From NCBI GenBank assembly GCA_013399855.1, contig VXAY01004345.1, forward strand, positions 282 to 64,281: a stretch of DNA of 64,000 nt, in the 5' to 3' direction. The notes under the pieces were generated by a model, which saw nothing but the letters and a program-made list of their open reading frames with translations, was not told where the DNA came from and made no database searches. The stretch comes from Oxyruncus cristatus (lineage: Eukaryota; Chordata; Aves; Passeriformes; Cotingidae). This document shows, one piece after another, positions 28,301 through 39,708 of the stretch. The position numbers and the translations under genes were made by a program. Every line of letters begins with the position of its first letter. Positions within the stretch are counted from its first letter, which is position 1.

Positions 28301-31300
28301 CCCCTTGGCTTTGGCAGTGATATGACTTCCCAGACCTCCTCTTCATCTGGGAAGCATCGAAGTGAGCCTCGGGTGCTGTGAGCCCTGGTGTCCAAGGGCA
28401 CAGCCTGAGCCACCCCCCTGCTCCAGGTGATACCCACGGACCTGCCAGCATTGTGAGGATCTGTGTATTCCCAGGGATAGCAGGAATAGCTGTGCCAGGT
28501 TTCTTACCAAGATCTGTCAACCCAACCAGACTAGAAGCAGCTGGGATTTGGGGAGCTGGTGGCTGGCTGTGCTCTCCCACAGGACCAGCAGCCAAACTTT
28601 GCCCACCGAGCCCATGGCTGGGGCTGTGCCTGCGGCTTTGGGCAGAGAGGTGAGGGGGACCCAGAGAGGTCCTTGGGGGGCATCACTGCCAGGAGAGCCC
28701 CCGTGCTCCCCAGGGGATGGGACGGGAATGGAGGAGCCTCCAGGGTTTGGGGGCGAGGTGTGGGGACCTCGCAGGAACTGGGAATATATTGTGAGACTGC
28801 AGGAGGGGTGTTTTTTCTTGCCTCTAGATTTAGGAGAACTAGAACCTGTCATCTCCTGGTTCAAGACAGTGGTTTTGGCAGCTTTAATGAGTAAAAGGTG
28901 GTGATGGAAGGATTGCAGGTGTTGGGGGAAAGCAGAGTGTTTGAGTTGGGCCTGGGAGGAAGGGGGTGCTCTCATCTGAAGCCTTCAGCTGCCCCAGCAG
29001 TGTTTGTCCTCCTCCTGCCTTGGTTTTAACATATTTCGCTACATTTTGCTTTTGTTTAATTTCCATAACTCTAATTCATGCTTTTTTTTTTATGTTTTGT
29101 TTCTTTCAGTTAATCACACACAGACTTTCAGGCCAAGAGTGGACTTGGTGCTTTCATGTGTTAAGTTGCTTGAGTTTCCCACCCTGTGACCCTTCTCATA
29201 ACATTGTGTGAGTGGACCAAAGTGAAAATGAGCGTCTCCAGTGGTGGCAGTGACCCGCTGTTACCTGTACAGAGTTATCAGGAGGTTTGCAGGACCTTAC
29301 CTAACCTGTACATTTTGTTAAACAAAGCCAGCTAATCCCTCAAGATGTTTTGTTCCAAACCCAGTGATTGAGCAGCCGTGTTTCAAGTGACCGTAACTGT
29401 TTGCCTGAACTCATCCACCAGCTAAATAATTGCTTTCTACATTTAGTTTTTTTAATTGGCTAAGGTGACTGCTCGAGGCTCATTGACCTTCCCCTGTACA
29501 TGCACAGTGAGAGGAGTGGTATGAAAAAATGCTGAAATGTTTATTTTTCTAACAAAATTCTCAAATAAATTTTTAGAATGGGTAGAAAAACACAGTGCTT
29601 AGGCTTTCTGCCCTGGGAATCTTAGAGTAACCCTCATTCCAGTAATTCTGTATTTAATCCTGAATTACTCTAAACACTTTCTGCATCATTTATAATATAT
29701 ATATATATAAGGAGAGAGAGAGTGGTTAATAAAATTCATGGGACAATGTTTTGAATTTTCTTTACTGCTAAAGTAGAACATTTATAGAGAAAGGTTTTCA
29801 TGAGAGTTTTTATAATGTGGAACTACAGGATTTTTGTAGCTTTTCAGTTGTCACTTACCAATGTCTTTAGTGTTGTGGAAACTATTTAAGCCATCATCTT
29901 TACTTTTACCCTTTAACCTTACACTTACGATGTGCCTAATAGGGAGAACCCCTGCTCCTGAGCTGTGCACTGTATTTATGCTGACAGGCTCTGTTCCTCT
30001 TAGAAGGTGCTTCCTTTGACACTCCTCATGCCTAAAAATCACAGCCTTGTTTTCCTGTGCAACTGAGCTTAGAGGAATAATTAGGATCAATATTAATTTT
30101 TTCCACTCAAACCATTTTGTGACTAGGCAGGACGATAACTGAACAGAGAGTTACGAGCTACGTTGTCATGGAAAAATAGCTGGACCCAACTCGATCCATC
30201 CATCAGATCCTAGGCTAAACAAAAGGAAATGTTTTATATTAACCCTCACATAGTGTCTTTAGAGTTTATAAAAACACTGGCTGGCTAAGTGTTAGTTGTG
30301 AGTGTGTGTGTTTTTATTTAGTTGTTAATGTTGCAGGATTTTTCTCGTGTGGTTTTTACTAAGGATTGTCTCAGCAAACTGCTGATGTGCGGTGCAGAGG
30401 GAGGGGCAGGGCCTGGCCCGAGTTGTCCCGGGGTTTGCTGCGTTCCGAGGTTCTTTAACTCGCATAGCCCACTAAAGCAGCTTTTTTTTCCTTTCTAAAT
30501 ACGTGCTCAGGTGTTAAATTGTTGTCCTCTGGACATTGGCCTTCCCTTTGGATATCCTGACAGCCATGTCAGTGTTACTTGCTGCTTGTAGGAAAGAACC
30601 TCACTGAGATCTCACCGGTACCTTTTAGAACAGGCTGTTGTTCAAAGAGTGAAAATTCTGCACTTGTTGGGAGTCTGCTGAAAGCTGAACGTTTAATTAT
30701 TAAGGCTGTGCCTCCAGGTTAGATGTATTTTAAACATTAACAGTCAAATGTTGGGAGGGTTAGTGGGGTTTTCTCAAACACAGACAAGGAACCCAACCCT
30801 CTGTTTCGTGCAAGAAGACAATTCCACCTCACCTCTGACTACAGTCCAATCATGTAGCAAATGATACATTATTGATTTTTTGCTAATGAGAGAAACTCTG
30901 GTGCACTAATTGCCTGAGCAGGCAGCACTATTTGGTTCAGTGTTTTGCTTCTCAAGGCCAATGCTAGCATAAAACAGTAACTGGTGGTGGTGTGCCCCCC
31001 CGCCTCACCAGTGTGTTCCCAGTCAATAGTTCTCTCCTGATCTCGTGCTGCAGCCAGCAAGATCTATGCAAATGATTTCTCTCTGCCCTGGCTCATCAGA
31101 GATCAATTCTTTTTTCCTAGAATAACAGGTAGTTAAGAAAAATGATGATTACAAAGAAAGAGTAAAAACCTTCAAATCCATGGGCATTGTGGAGAAATTT
31201 ACAGCTTTTTCTGAAGAAGACATTCAGAATGTATGTAACAATATTTTAATGACTATGATTATTATATTACTTTGACTTTATGTTGTGGTGGACAGCCCTT

Positions 31301-34300
31301 GTCCTTGTAGTTGCTTGTTCAACATCACAATCTCCCCAGTGGGACTCAGTCATATTTTTTCCCCCAGTACTTGGTTTTTTTCCTTTGGCCGAAGACAAGA
31401 TTTAAATATTGTGGTATATAGGGTAGTTCTGTATCTTATTTTTATTTAACAAGTTACAAATATGTGGTGGTTCCAATCTCATCCAGTCCGAAGACTTACA
31501 TCTGGTAGGCTAGAAGAAGTGCAAGAAAACCCTTCAGAAATGACTGAAACCATTCAGTTACACATCCTTTGGCTGTTTTATACATTTATCTGTAAAAGAT
31601 TGGTATTAACGGGAAAAACTGTCAATTTTTTTATCATTTAAACATTTACCATCGTGTATGTTGTCTGCTTTCTAATTTAAATTGTGTTTTGTGGGTCTCT
31701 GAGGGGGGGTTCACACCTGGCTGTGGTGGGTGCCCTGGAGTGGAGATGGGTGGGTGGTTTGGAGCCGTGGAGGCTCCTGGGGACCTGCCTGGGGGACACA
31801 ACCCTCTGGGACATGCTGCATCCCTTTGCTTTGTCATTCCCAGCATGTTTGGGTTTGTGGTTTTGGTTTTTTTTACTTTCATTTCCTTCCACTCACTTTG
31901 TACTTTTTTTCTTTTATTAAATCTCACGTGTATTTTGAGTTTTGTGGTGTCGTTTATTTAGTGGTGCATTTTCTGTGCTATCTGGTCATTATCTGTGTTA
32001 TCTGTCAAAATAATGTGTTGTGATTGCGAGCTCACCAGTCACAGGCTGTCTTATGACTATTGGGAACATTCAAAAATATAATTAGCTAATTAATTAACAA
32101 CTAGCTAATCATAGAGCATGCAGAAATGCACCTCATCTGTAATCTGGGGAGATATTCTAGGAGATTAATTCAAAAGCCATCGCTGTTTGGGCCGAAGGAG
32201 CCTTGAAGCTTGTTGGTGCGTCTGCTTTGTGGGATCTGGTGGCTGAGCAGGTTCCACCGGCAGCTTTGCTGATGTGATGGTGCCCAAAGAGGTGATTAAG
32301 GGTAGGATGAAAAGGGAGCAGAGCTGGAGGGTTTCCTGGGGGTGCTTCCACAGCTGTGTGCCTCTTCTGAAGGGGCACATCACGTGCGTAGGGCGAGGCC
32401 AGCAGAGCAGCACAGCGTTAGTCTGCGGTTCTGCTTTCAGACAGAGCTGAACCTTCACCCAAAGGCCTGTTCTCTGTTCTCTGGGCCAGTGCTACACACA
32501 AAGTTGTGAGCAGTTAACTGGGGGCCCGCTGGGCTTTATTTGGTGTTGGGCTGAGGTCGGTGCTGTGCTTCAGGCACAGCCAGCACGGCTGGGCTGATGC
32601 AGCATTTGCTGAAGTGGTGCCTCTCGGGGGAGGTTGTTCTGCAGCCCCAGTGTGAGGAACAAAACCAGGTGGGTTTGTTAGAGCAGCAGCTCAGCAGTGA
32701 GGTGGGTGCTGCCCATGTTTTCCAGCTTCAGAGCCAAGGCCCTGGGGCGTGTTGGTGCTTTCCTTCAGGAGACAACTCACACCCTGCCTTGTCTCCTTGT
32801 CCTCGGCTGCTCTGGAGGGAGGACTGCAGCTGTGAGGGGGGGCACAAGGCAAGGAGGCTGCAAAGCCACTGCCCCAGCTGTGTGTGCCCCAGCTGTGTGT
32901 GCCCCAGCTGTGTGTGCCCCAGCTGTGTGTGCCCCAGCTGTGTGTGCCCCAGCTGTGTGTGGCTGGCAGTGCCTGCAGTCCTGGCCAGGCTGGGGACAGC
33001 TCCTCACCTCTCCATCCCACGTCTCCATCTCATGGGACTTCTCAGGTGTTCCATCCGCAGTCTTTCCTTAGGAAAACGTTAGCTCAATCCTCTGATTACC
33101 AAACAAGATGTTGGCAGCTGGGAGAGCTTTTCCCAATTAAATGTCTGCGCAGCCCCAGCTACGTTCGAGTGGGGCTTTGACCTTTCGTGCTGTCTTTGCT
33201 CAATGTAAATAACTGAAACTTAAACACTGATTCTCTTTTGTTCTTTCTGTAGCTTCTTTAGTCTTCCCAGTGCGTACTCCATAACAACAGGAAGATATGT
33301 TAATTAGAAGATTTATTAAGGCCAAAACATCTCATGCAGAAGAAATTAATTGGTGCTTTCACCTTTAAGCTTGCAATACATTGCACAGAAGAGAATATGT
33401 AGCAAGGACTAAGATGCACCGTGTCTTTTGACGGGGAACAGTTTGCTTGATCAGGTTTCTTGGTAAAGTTGAAATCCAAGATACTTGCCAGAAGGTAAAC
33501 TGCTAATTCAGGCTGCTGCATGGCTGGCACTAAAACCAGAATGCTAATTTTGGGGTGAAAGCCCCTCCAAAGCAGTTAATGCTGACTGACTCCAGAGAGA
33601 TGAGGGACAAAGCTGGGGTAGTGTGAGGGGCTTTTGGCTTTACTGCTTGAGCTGCCACAGTAACAGGGTCCCACGGGTCCTCTCCTATCTGGTTTTGGGG
33701 TGTAACTGGAGCACTTGATGTCCCTAACCTGACAGCTATAGCCTGACCCCCTAATCTTTCAGCTGGATTCTCACCTATCACAGCAATAACTCCTCTGTGC
33801 AGCTTTCCTCTGTATACTTACAGGTTTTGTAACCAAAACCCCCCAACCTCCTTCTGTTTAGTTTTCTGAGGGCAGCATGTGCTGCCTCACACTGGAACCC
33901 CTTCCCCAGAGCTCCCTGCCCACCTCCCACCTCAGGCTGGGTAACCCTGCCTGGGCTCCACTCATCCTACTGGGATGGGATGGGATGGGTGAGCAGGGAA
34001 CCCTTCTAAAGGACAACTAAATGTTACATATTAATGGAGGGGGAATGGTTTAAAGCTGGATCTCAGTGTTCCTGGTGTGAGTTCTGTGTTTGTTACATGC
34101 TGACTTCCCCTTACACAAATACTTGTTTAAAAAAAAGGAAGGGAAAAACAAAGTGTGATGTCTGTGCCCCAGTAACTTCACACAGGAACAGGGAGAGGCC
34201 CCAGTTTATCTTTGTTTTAAACAACCTTGTAAACGAATCTCAGGAATGACCTGCTTGTACCAAAGTTGGGTTTAATAAAAACAAAACTGACTGGTTTAAC

Positions 34301-37300
34301 AAACATCTGTTAAAACCATGGTTTGTATGTAGGTATAACCACTGCAACAACAACGTGCCGTGTCCAGGTTCACAACCCTCACGTGATCCCAGTTTCCTCC
34401 CATTCCCCTGTTGCCCTGTGATTAAGGTGTGATGTCCCCTGTGCACCCCCGTGTCGGGGCAGCTGCTGCCCCAGCCTCCCTCCCCTTGTGCAGGCTGCTG
34501 CTTTCCCTGCTGCCATGGGGCTCAGGGGTAGGAGCAGCCAAAAGCCAGTCCTTAGCAGGAGGTTTGAAGGGAGCTCCACCCTGTGCCCCTCCCTCGTGAT
34601 GGATGGTGGGACCGCAGTGGGGTGGGAGGCAGCGGTGAACGGGGACTGGGTGAGTGTGGCAGGAGCCCTCCCTGGGCAGTTGTGTCTCTGTAACCAGTTT
34701 GCTGAGATGGAGAGGCTGGTGCAGAGGCAGCGCCTGCCCCGGGCACTGAGCCCCGTGCCCAGGGTGTGTGTACCTGACAGCCGCTCACACTCTGGAGGCC
34801 CTTGGCGTAAATTGGAACTCGGAAATAAATCTCAGCTGTAACAGCTCCGTGGCCTGAAAATGACCAAAGTGGGTCTGTGCAGAAGGTCTGGGGCCTCCTG
34901 CCACTTACAGGCAGGAGGGACAAAACCCCCTGACAAGCACGTTCCCCCCACATTGCTCATCCCTGCTGCCACGCTGGGCAGGGACAAGGCAGCACGTGTG
35001 ACAGGGGCAGGGGGACCAGGTGGGCAGCACCAGGCTCTGACCCAGCTGTGTCCTGGGGGCCAAGAATTCGGAGCTGCAGGTCCTCTCCGGAGTGCTCTGT
35101 CTGTCTGCACATTTGTGGTGCCCTGCACAGAGCAGAGGGAAACTGGAGCCCTGTGTGACCATCAGGCTGAGCTGAGCCACGAAACAGCTTTTGCTGCTGC
35201 TTTGATGACTGTTTTAAACTTGCCTGTGTTCTCTTTTGAGGCCAACCAGTCCAATTTCTTTGGCAGAGCTTTCATCCGGTTTGGAGCTATTGTCGAGTCA
35301 GATTCCAGCTGGATAAGTGAATTGGGAATAAAAGCGTTTTGTTCTTTTTCCAAATTGCTCAGAAGGGTTGATTAAGTTCTGTTTGTCGTGACCACGGTTC
35401 AGTCACAGTGGGGTTGCAGTTGCACACCTTGCTGAGGAGGAACAGGGGGGAGCTCTGGGACCTGCCAGGAGTTAATGCCTCGCTCCATCTCAGTGCACTC
35501 TTCTGCCTTCCTACGGAATTGAACTGTAAGTACTGTTCAAATTGAATTTAACACACTAAAGCCAATTAGGGGGAAAAAAACCCCAGCAACTGTATAGATG
35601 CAACCCCAGAAATAAGGTATAATTATTGCATTACTCTTCCCTCTGCAGTTTTCTTGTCTCTTGATCAATTCTCTGGGCACAGAAGTTTCTTTATTTGTGC
35701 AAATGTGTATATGAACTCTTCTCCAAAGTCATCACACGCTCCCTGTGAGTAGTGACACCAAGTCTGGCCTGCAGTGGGACAGCTCCACCCTCACCTGTAG
35801 TGGTTCTGGGTGTCTGGGTGGTGACACGGTTCCTTTTTGTGGCGTTTATGAGTAGGGGACGTTCTGGTGGATGGGGGAGCTCAGAATTGCTTTGTTTTTT
35901 CTGTGGGTGGCTTAAAACCCTTCTGTAGGTGCTCACCATAGGGGATGTCAGATTTGCAGCTTTGTTTACAAGGTGGTGGCAGCTTCAGACATCTGGAAGT
36001 CTGGTCTGAAGTGAGGCACCAGCAAGGGGAGTCTGGGTTTGAGCTGTGCCTCCCCTGTGCCGAGACCCCGCAGGGAAGGGACCTCACCAGGTCAGGATGA
36101 GGCACCATAAGAGCTCTTTGAAAGTACTCTGTAAACTTCCTCTGGAGTTTTACTGGGACTGAACATTCCCCAAAACAACAATCCTCACAGAATTAGCCAG
36201 AACCACATCAGACCTGTGCCAGCACTCGCTGACCCTGGCACGTTCTCAGCAGTAACTGGTGTGCAGCAAATGGGAGCCACAGCAGTGGGTTCAGCTGCAG
36301 GTGGAGTAAACTTGTGTCTGTGGTGTTTGCTGCACACAATCCGAACAGGCACAGAGGGCACATGGTCATTGTTACCTGTGGGGAGTGTTCATCTTGCCAC
36401 TCATTACTTGTCCGGGCAGGGAGGGGAATGGTGTTAACAGCCTGTACCCCTGTTCTGCCAGAGAGAGGGGAATCAGTGCAGCTCCCACTACCCAAAATGC
36501 TTTCCTGTAACACAAACAGTCCTGTTACAAGAGCAGCTCCTTCCTGTAACTATTTTTTGGGGCCCTAAGCCCCATTCTGAGTGATGGCAGAACCACAAAG
36601 GTAAGTGACACTTTTAACCTGCTGAAGCTGAACCACTGGTGTTTGTTCCTTCCTGGTACCTCCAGGGCTGGAATGGGTGTGCAGGAGGGACCTGTGCTGC
36701 CAGAGAGCACAGTGTGTCCTGGGAGAGCAGGCAGGCTCCAGGTGAACTGTTCCCTTCCCAGTATGGCATCTTACCCTGACTGGGAACAAGGGGTCCTGAT
36801 GGGCCTTTCAGCACTGGCTTTATCTTTTAGATTTAAACCCCATTAATGCTGACTTTTGAATGTTGATCATAGAGATCTGCAGAGGTTTTGAAAAGCAGGT
36901 TTGTTCATGGGTTTTAACATGTCATCCAGCTTATGGGCGAGAAACTCTATACCTAGGCTCAAAGCTGGGGGAACACACGAGGTTGTGGTTGCTGTGAGAT
37001 AGTTACAGCGTGGTAATTACTGTGTGGAGGATTTTTCTGCTGGCATTTCCATGGGTTAACGCAGCTGGTGACGATGCCTGAGACAGGGCAAAGGGAGGGG
37101 AGGGAAGCAGAGCCAGTCACAGCCCTGTTTCCTGCAGTGATCCATGTGGGCACCAGCTTCTGGCTGGGCTATTCCAGGTGCATACCAAGAACACACAGAC
37201 CAAGCTTACATTTTATTTAATGGAAACTACAAAAGACAATTTGCCTTTTTCCAAAAGCCAGGCAGTCAAGTCACAGCTTGTGAGAGAAAAAGAAGGTGCT

Positions 37301-39708
37301 GCTCAGGGGGAGGGAGGAGCCCTACCATGAAATGGAAGCCTTCCTTGGGGTAGAATGAATAAATCCCATGTCCCAGACATGGTGCTGCCTGGCCCCGGTA
37401 CGTGGGGACCTCGTGACCCCCGAGTCCTCCTCCTGCAGCACCCCTGGCCTGGCAGAGCCCCCCTCAGTGCAGCATTCACAGCCTGCAGTAGCTCTGACTT
37501 GGCTCGTGGGAATTCCATGGGTTCCACTGCTGGTTCAAGTCATGTCTCTTCACACGTGTTGTTTGCACTGTCTCTGACACTGGATGTTTCTGGAACACTT
37601 GGCACTGTCTTGGCAGTTGGAAGAGCAGTGTGGCTTTCTCCCTGCTCCCACACAGAGCTCTCTGTGTTCTTAGAACGAGCCCTGGCAGATTTAACACATG
37701 AGAAAGCGTGAGCAGCTGCTCAGCCATCAGTCCTGCAAGGCTGCTGTTCAGGAATTCCTCTCCTGCAAGGTAAGACAGTGAGGAAGGGGAGGAAGGCCAG
37801 AAACTTTCTTCCTGCACTGATAATTCTGCTGTTACACAGCATGAAAGTCTCCTTGCTCCTGTCCCATGCCTGTCCCCAAATTATTTATCCCATGTCATTA
37901 CATGAGACACCTGCCCAGTATTTAGGCTGTGCCAGTCCATTTGGAATCCCTTCCCATTCTGTGACAGGATTGCAGGTGTGGTGGTATCCATCCCGTACCC
38001 TCTGGACTACACCTCCAAAGTAGGGTAACAATCACCTGAAAACACTGGCCTTACTATTTAAAACAAAACCAAAATCCCATTTATTTTAAAAGAATGTGTG
38101 AAGCTGGGTTTTGAAAGTCTAAGAGAGGTTTAATCTGACCTTTGTGAAACTGCTTTGCTATAAAGATTAGTAGTTAATAAGAAATAATGTGGTTGAGGGG
38201 AATTAATTATAGGTATTTTGTATTGCCCAGTCTGCTAAGACAGAATAAATTTAAAAAACACTGACCAGCATGTGCTGGTTGGTGAGGGCCCAAGGCCATG
38301 GGGGTTGTGAACAAGAAGACATTTCATAAGGAACTGTGATTGGGTCTTTATGGCTTCACCAGGAAGAAGCACAGATTCTAGACCCCAGGGTAAGGCCTTA
38401 ACAAAACTGGAGGTTTGACAGAGGCTTCTCACTGCTGACTCAAAACCTTGGTTCCAGCCCAGAGCTGTTCCAGAGGCAGCAGTGAGGACTCCCTGTTCCT
38501 CGAGAGCAGCTCCTGCTCAGGCTCCCACGGGGTGAGCCAGATCAGCTCTAATGAGAGAACAATGGTGTGAGCTGCATGAAAGGCTCCATCTGTCAAACTT
38601 CATCATGGCTATTTTAAAAATAAATGGAGGCATTTGGTTCTCCCTGCAGTTTGTAGCTGCCTGCCAACTGGAGCTCTGAGTTGAAGGATTGGGACCGAGT
38701 CCCTCCTCTCCCCAGCTTTCTGTATCTAATGACATTAAAACTGAGGGGTAGCACACACTGCTTAGGAGGGACATAAAAACAGACAGGTAATACCAGCTGT
38801 CTTTGTCCTCTGAGAAGCACAGTGATGCTTTTTCCCTGTTGTTTTGGCTGCTCTCTTTGCTGGGATGTGCTGGTGCCAAGGCAGTTCTCCACTAGAGCCT
38901 TTGGGGTGGCTGTAAGGGAGGACAGGGGCAGCTGCCCCCAGCCCTCAGCTGAGGGCACAGCCACCCACGCCTCCCTCATCCCCACTGTGATGTGGGGCCG
39001 TCACAGCATTCATCAGGCTCCTTGGCTTCATCAGGAATTCGAGATTAGTAGGTGTGAAAGGTGCTGAAAAAGTCTGGCTAACAGCAACCCTCAACCTCCC
39101 CTGCTGGGAATTCTTCCATGCAGAAGGGTGGTGGCAGGGTAGCCTTGCCTTGGGATGGCCCTGGACAGCTCAGCTGATGGGATAGGAAATACAAACGGCA
39201 TTGGGTGGCTGCGAGCACATTAGCTCTCGATCCACAAGCTCGTTGTGGATGGATTCAGCATTGTGCACCTGTAAGGAAAGATGCAGCTCTCTCCTGGCTC
39301 AGGATCTGGGGCCAAGGATTTGGAAACCTCCCTTCTCTGCCAAAAGAATGTCCCTCTCCCCAGTCCCACCCCTGAGCTGCAGTTTTGTTCCCTTTTGTTA
39401 GCACCAGCAGGGTCTGCAGCAAAGGCAGAACATGGATGCGAGTCTCAGGAGCTGCTGAAGTGCAGTGCTGGCATTATTAAGTGTCCTGCCCTCAGGATTT
39501 GTGACCAAAGGCCATTTTGCTTCCTACCTGTGCTTTTTTTAGCAGATCAGTAGTAACACAAAGCCAGCCAGGAGCCTGCCTCTCCAGCTCCAAGGTGATG
39601 ATCACCAAGACCAGCGTGGAGCCCCTGAACTGCACGAGCTGGTGGGAGGCCATCCAGTGCTGCAGCTGCCTGGTCAAGAGCGCGACGTGGAGGGAAGGAT
39701 TCCTCTGA
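16216..39708 (+). CDS. SEPTIN8: Septin-8, cytoskeletal GTP-binding protein (5' end outside window)
   Basis: Septins of the SEPT6 group (6, 8, 10, 11, 14) polymerise with other septins into membrane-associated filaments; group members bind GTP but are considered catalytically poor. Shared coding exons are 16216-16330, 18299-18494, 19153-19339, 23085-23246, 24702-24798, 25132-25300, 25556-25688 and 26303-26493, followed by either the short end (29110-29113) or the long end (39543-39708). All phases match. The G domain shows the P-loop [12 protein letters not shown] (G3) and AKAD (G4); the last two shared exons are charged coiled coil. The spliced long form gives 471 residues from exon 2 on, fitting the remembered 483-residue human isoform once exon 1 is added. 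One intron is GC-AG. Identity is near certain, since most exons match human septin-8 almost residue for residue. Confidence 0.97.
18299..18494 (+). CDS. SEPTIN8: SEPTIN8 exon 3 with P-loop and G3
   Basis: It carries [15 protein letters not shown] (G1, nucleotide phosphates) and [16 protein letters not shown] (G3). It is 196 nt, phase 1 to phase 2. The 3' splice junction must fall before GC at 18495-18496: ending there gives the Ser codon AG|T and the next exon continues YRPIVEYID in frame, whereas the nearby GT at 18499 would shift the frame. Confidence 0.95.
19153..19339 (+). CDS. SEPTIN8: SEPTIN8 exon 4
   Basis: It is 187 nt, phase 2 to phase 0, with acceptor TTTTAG and donor GTAAGG. It encodes [16 protein letters not shown], then [18 protein letters not shown] and ends MKKLDSK, the conserved core of the septin G domain. 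Confidence 0.96.
23085..23246 (+). CDS. SEPTIN8: SEPTIN8 exon 5 with G4 motif
   Basis: It is 162 nt, exactly 54 codons. It begins [18 protein letters not shown], where AKAD is the guanine-specificity motif, and ends EINSVMN at donor GTGAGT. Confidence 0.96.
24702..24798 (+). CDS. SEPTIN8: SEPTIN8 exon 6
   Basis: It is 97 nt, phase 0 to phase 1. It encodes [17 protein letters not shown] and [12 protein letters not shown], part of the septin unique element. The acceptor is TTTCAG and the donor GTGAGG. Confidence 0.96.
25132..25300 (+). CDS. SEPTIN8: SEPTIN8 exon 7
   Basis: It is 169 nt, phase 1 to phase 0 minus one base. It encodes [17 protein letters not shown] through [15 protein letters not shown], finishing the septin unique element. 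The donor is GTGAGC. Confidence 0.96.
25556..25688 (+). CDS. SEPTIN8: SEPTIN8 exon 8, start of coiled coil
   Basis: It is 133 nt and phase-consistent. It encodes [20 protein letters not shown] and a Lys/Glu-rich run ending LKEKERE, the C-terminal coiled coil through which septins pair. The donor is GTGGGT. Confidence 0.95.
26303..26493 (+). CDS. SEPTIN8: SEPTIN8 exon 9, coiled coil; branch point for alternative ends
   Basis: It encodes [20 protein letters not shown] to the basic [10 protein letters not shown] and ends two bases into a codon at donor GTAAGT. If the donor is not used, the frame reads one Lys and then stops at TAA (26495-26497), which lies inside the donor itself. Confidence 0.95.
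29110..29113 (+). CDS. SEPTIN8: SEPTIN8 short-isoform end (Asn-stop)
   Basis: The acceptor TTTCTTTCAG is followed by T then TAA. Joined to the two trailing bases of exon 9 this gives AAT-TAA, so the protein ends DKDKKN. Human septin-8, as I remember it, has a 429-residue form, exactly 54 residues shorter than its 483-residue form, which is what this exon choice predicts. The rest of the exon is 3' UTR. Confidence 0.75.
29114..31945 (+). other. SEPTIN8: SEPTIN8 short-isoform 3' UTR
   Basis: This is AT-rich sequence without coding signal, following the Asn-stop exon. Candidate poly(A) signals are AATAAA at 29564 and 29728 and ATTAAA at 31916. The last is followed by GT-rich sequence (about 31930-31970) that fits a cleavage-stimulating element, so the end near 31940 is preferred. 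A short TA repeat and a GA repeat lie at 29693-29722. Confidence 0.5.
31916..31921 (+). terminator. SEPTIN8: Putative SEPTIN8 distal poly(A) signal, short isoform
   Basis: ATTAAA is followed within about 20 bases by a GT-rich stretch. It is the best-placed candidate at the end of the AT-rich UTR. Confidence 0.4.
31946..39169 (+). other. SEPTIN8 long-isoform intron and CCNI2 3' flank; no gene seen
   Basis: Nothing with coding conservation was found. This is the distal half of the 13-kb SEPTIN8 intron (26494-39542). A 15-bp minisatellite lies at 32870. The CCNI2 3' UTR on the minus strand should occupy the right end; a minus-strand AATAAA is read at 38080-38085, about 1.1 kb past its stop. Confidence 0.5.
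32870..32959. repeat. 15-bp minisatellite, six perfect copies
   Basis: TGCCCCAGCTGTGTG is repeated six times without mismatch. Because the unit is 15 bp, the frames stay open and produce repetitive spurious ORFs on both strands. Confidence 0.95.
39170..39268 (-). CDS. CCNI2: CCNI2 last coding exon
   Basis: The acceptor is TTTCCTTACAG, followed by 32 codons and TGA at 39170-39172. It begins [20 protein letters not shown] and ends CISYPIS. The IHNELV segment aligns with cyclin I IHCRELV and the CCNI2 C-terminus. Confidence 0.75.
   Translation of the reverse strand: MHNAESIHNELVDRELMCSQPPNAVCISYPIS

Noticed and set aside
32597..33082. 161-codon frame with Cys-rich repeats
   Set aside because: It is produced by the 15-bp minisatellite, which keeps all frames open; there is no coding conservation.
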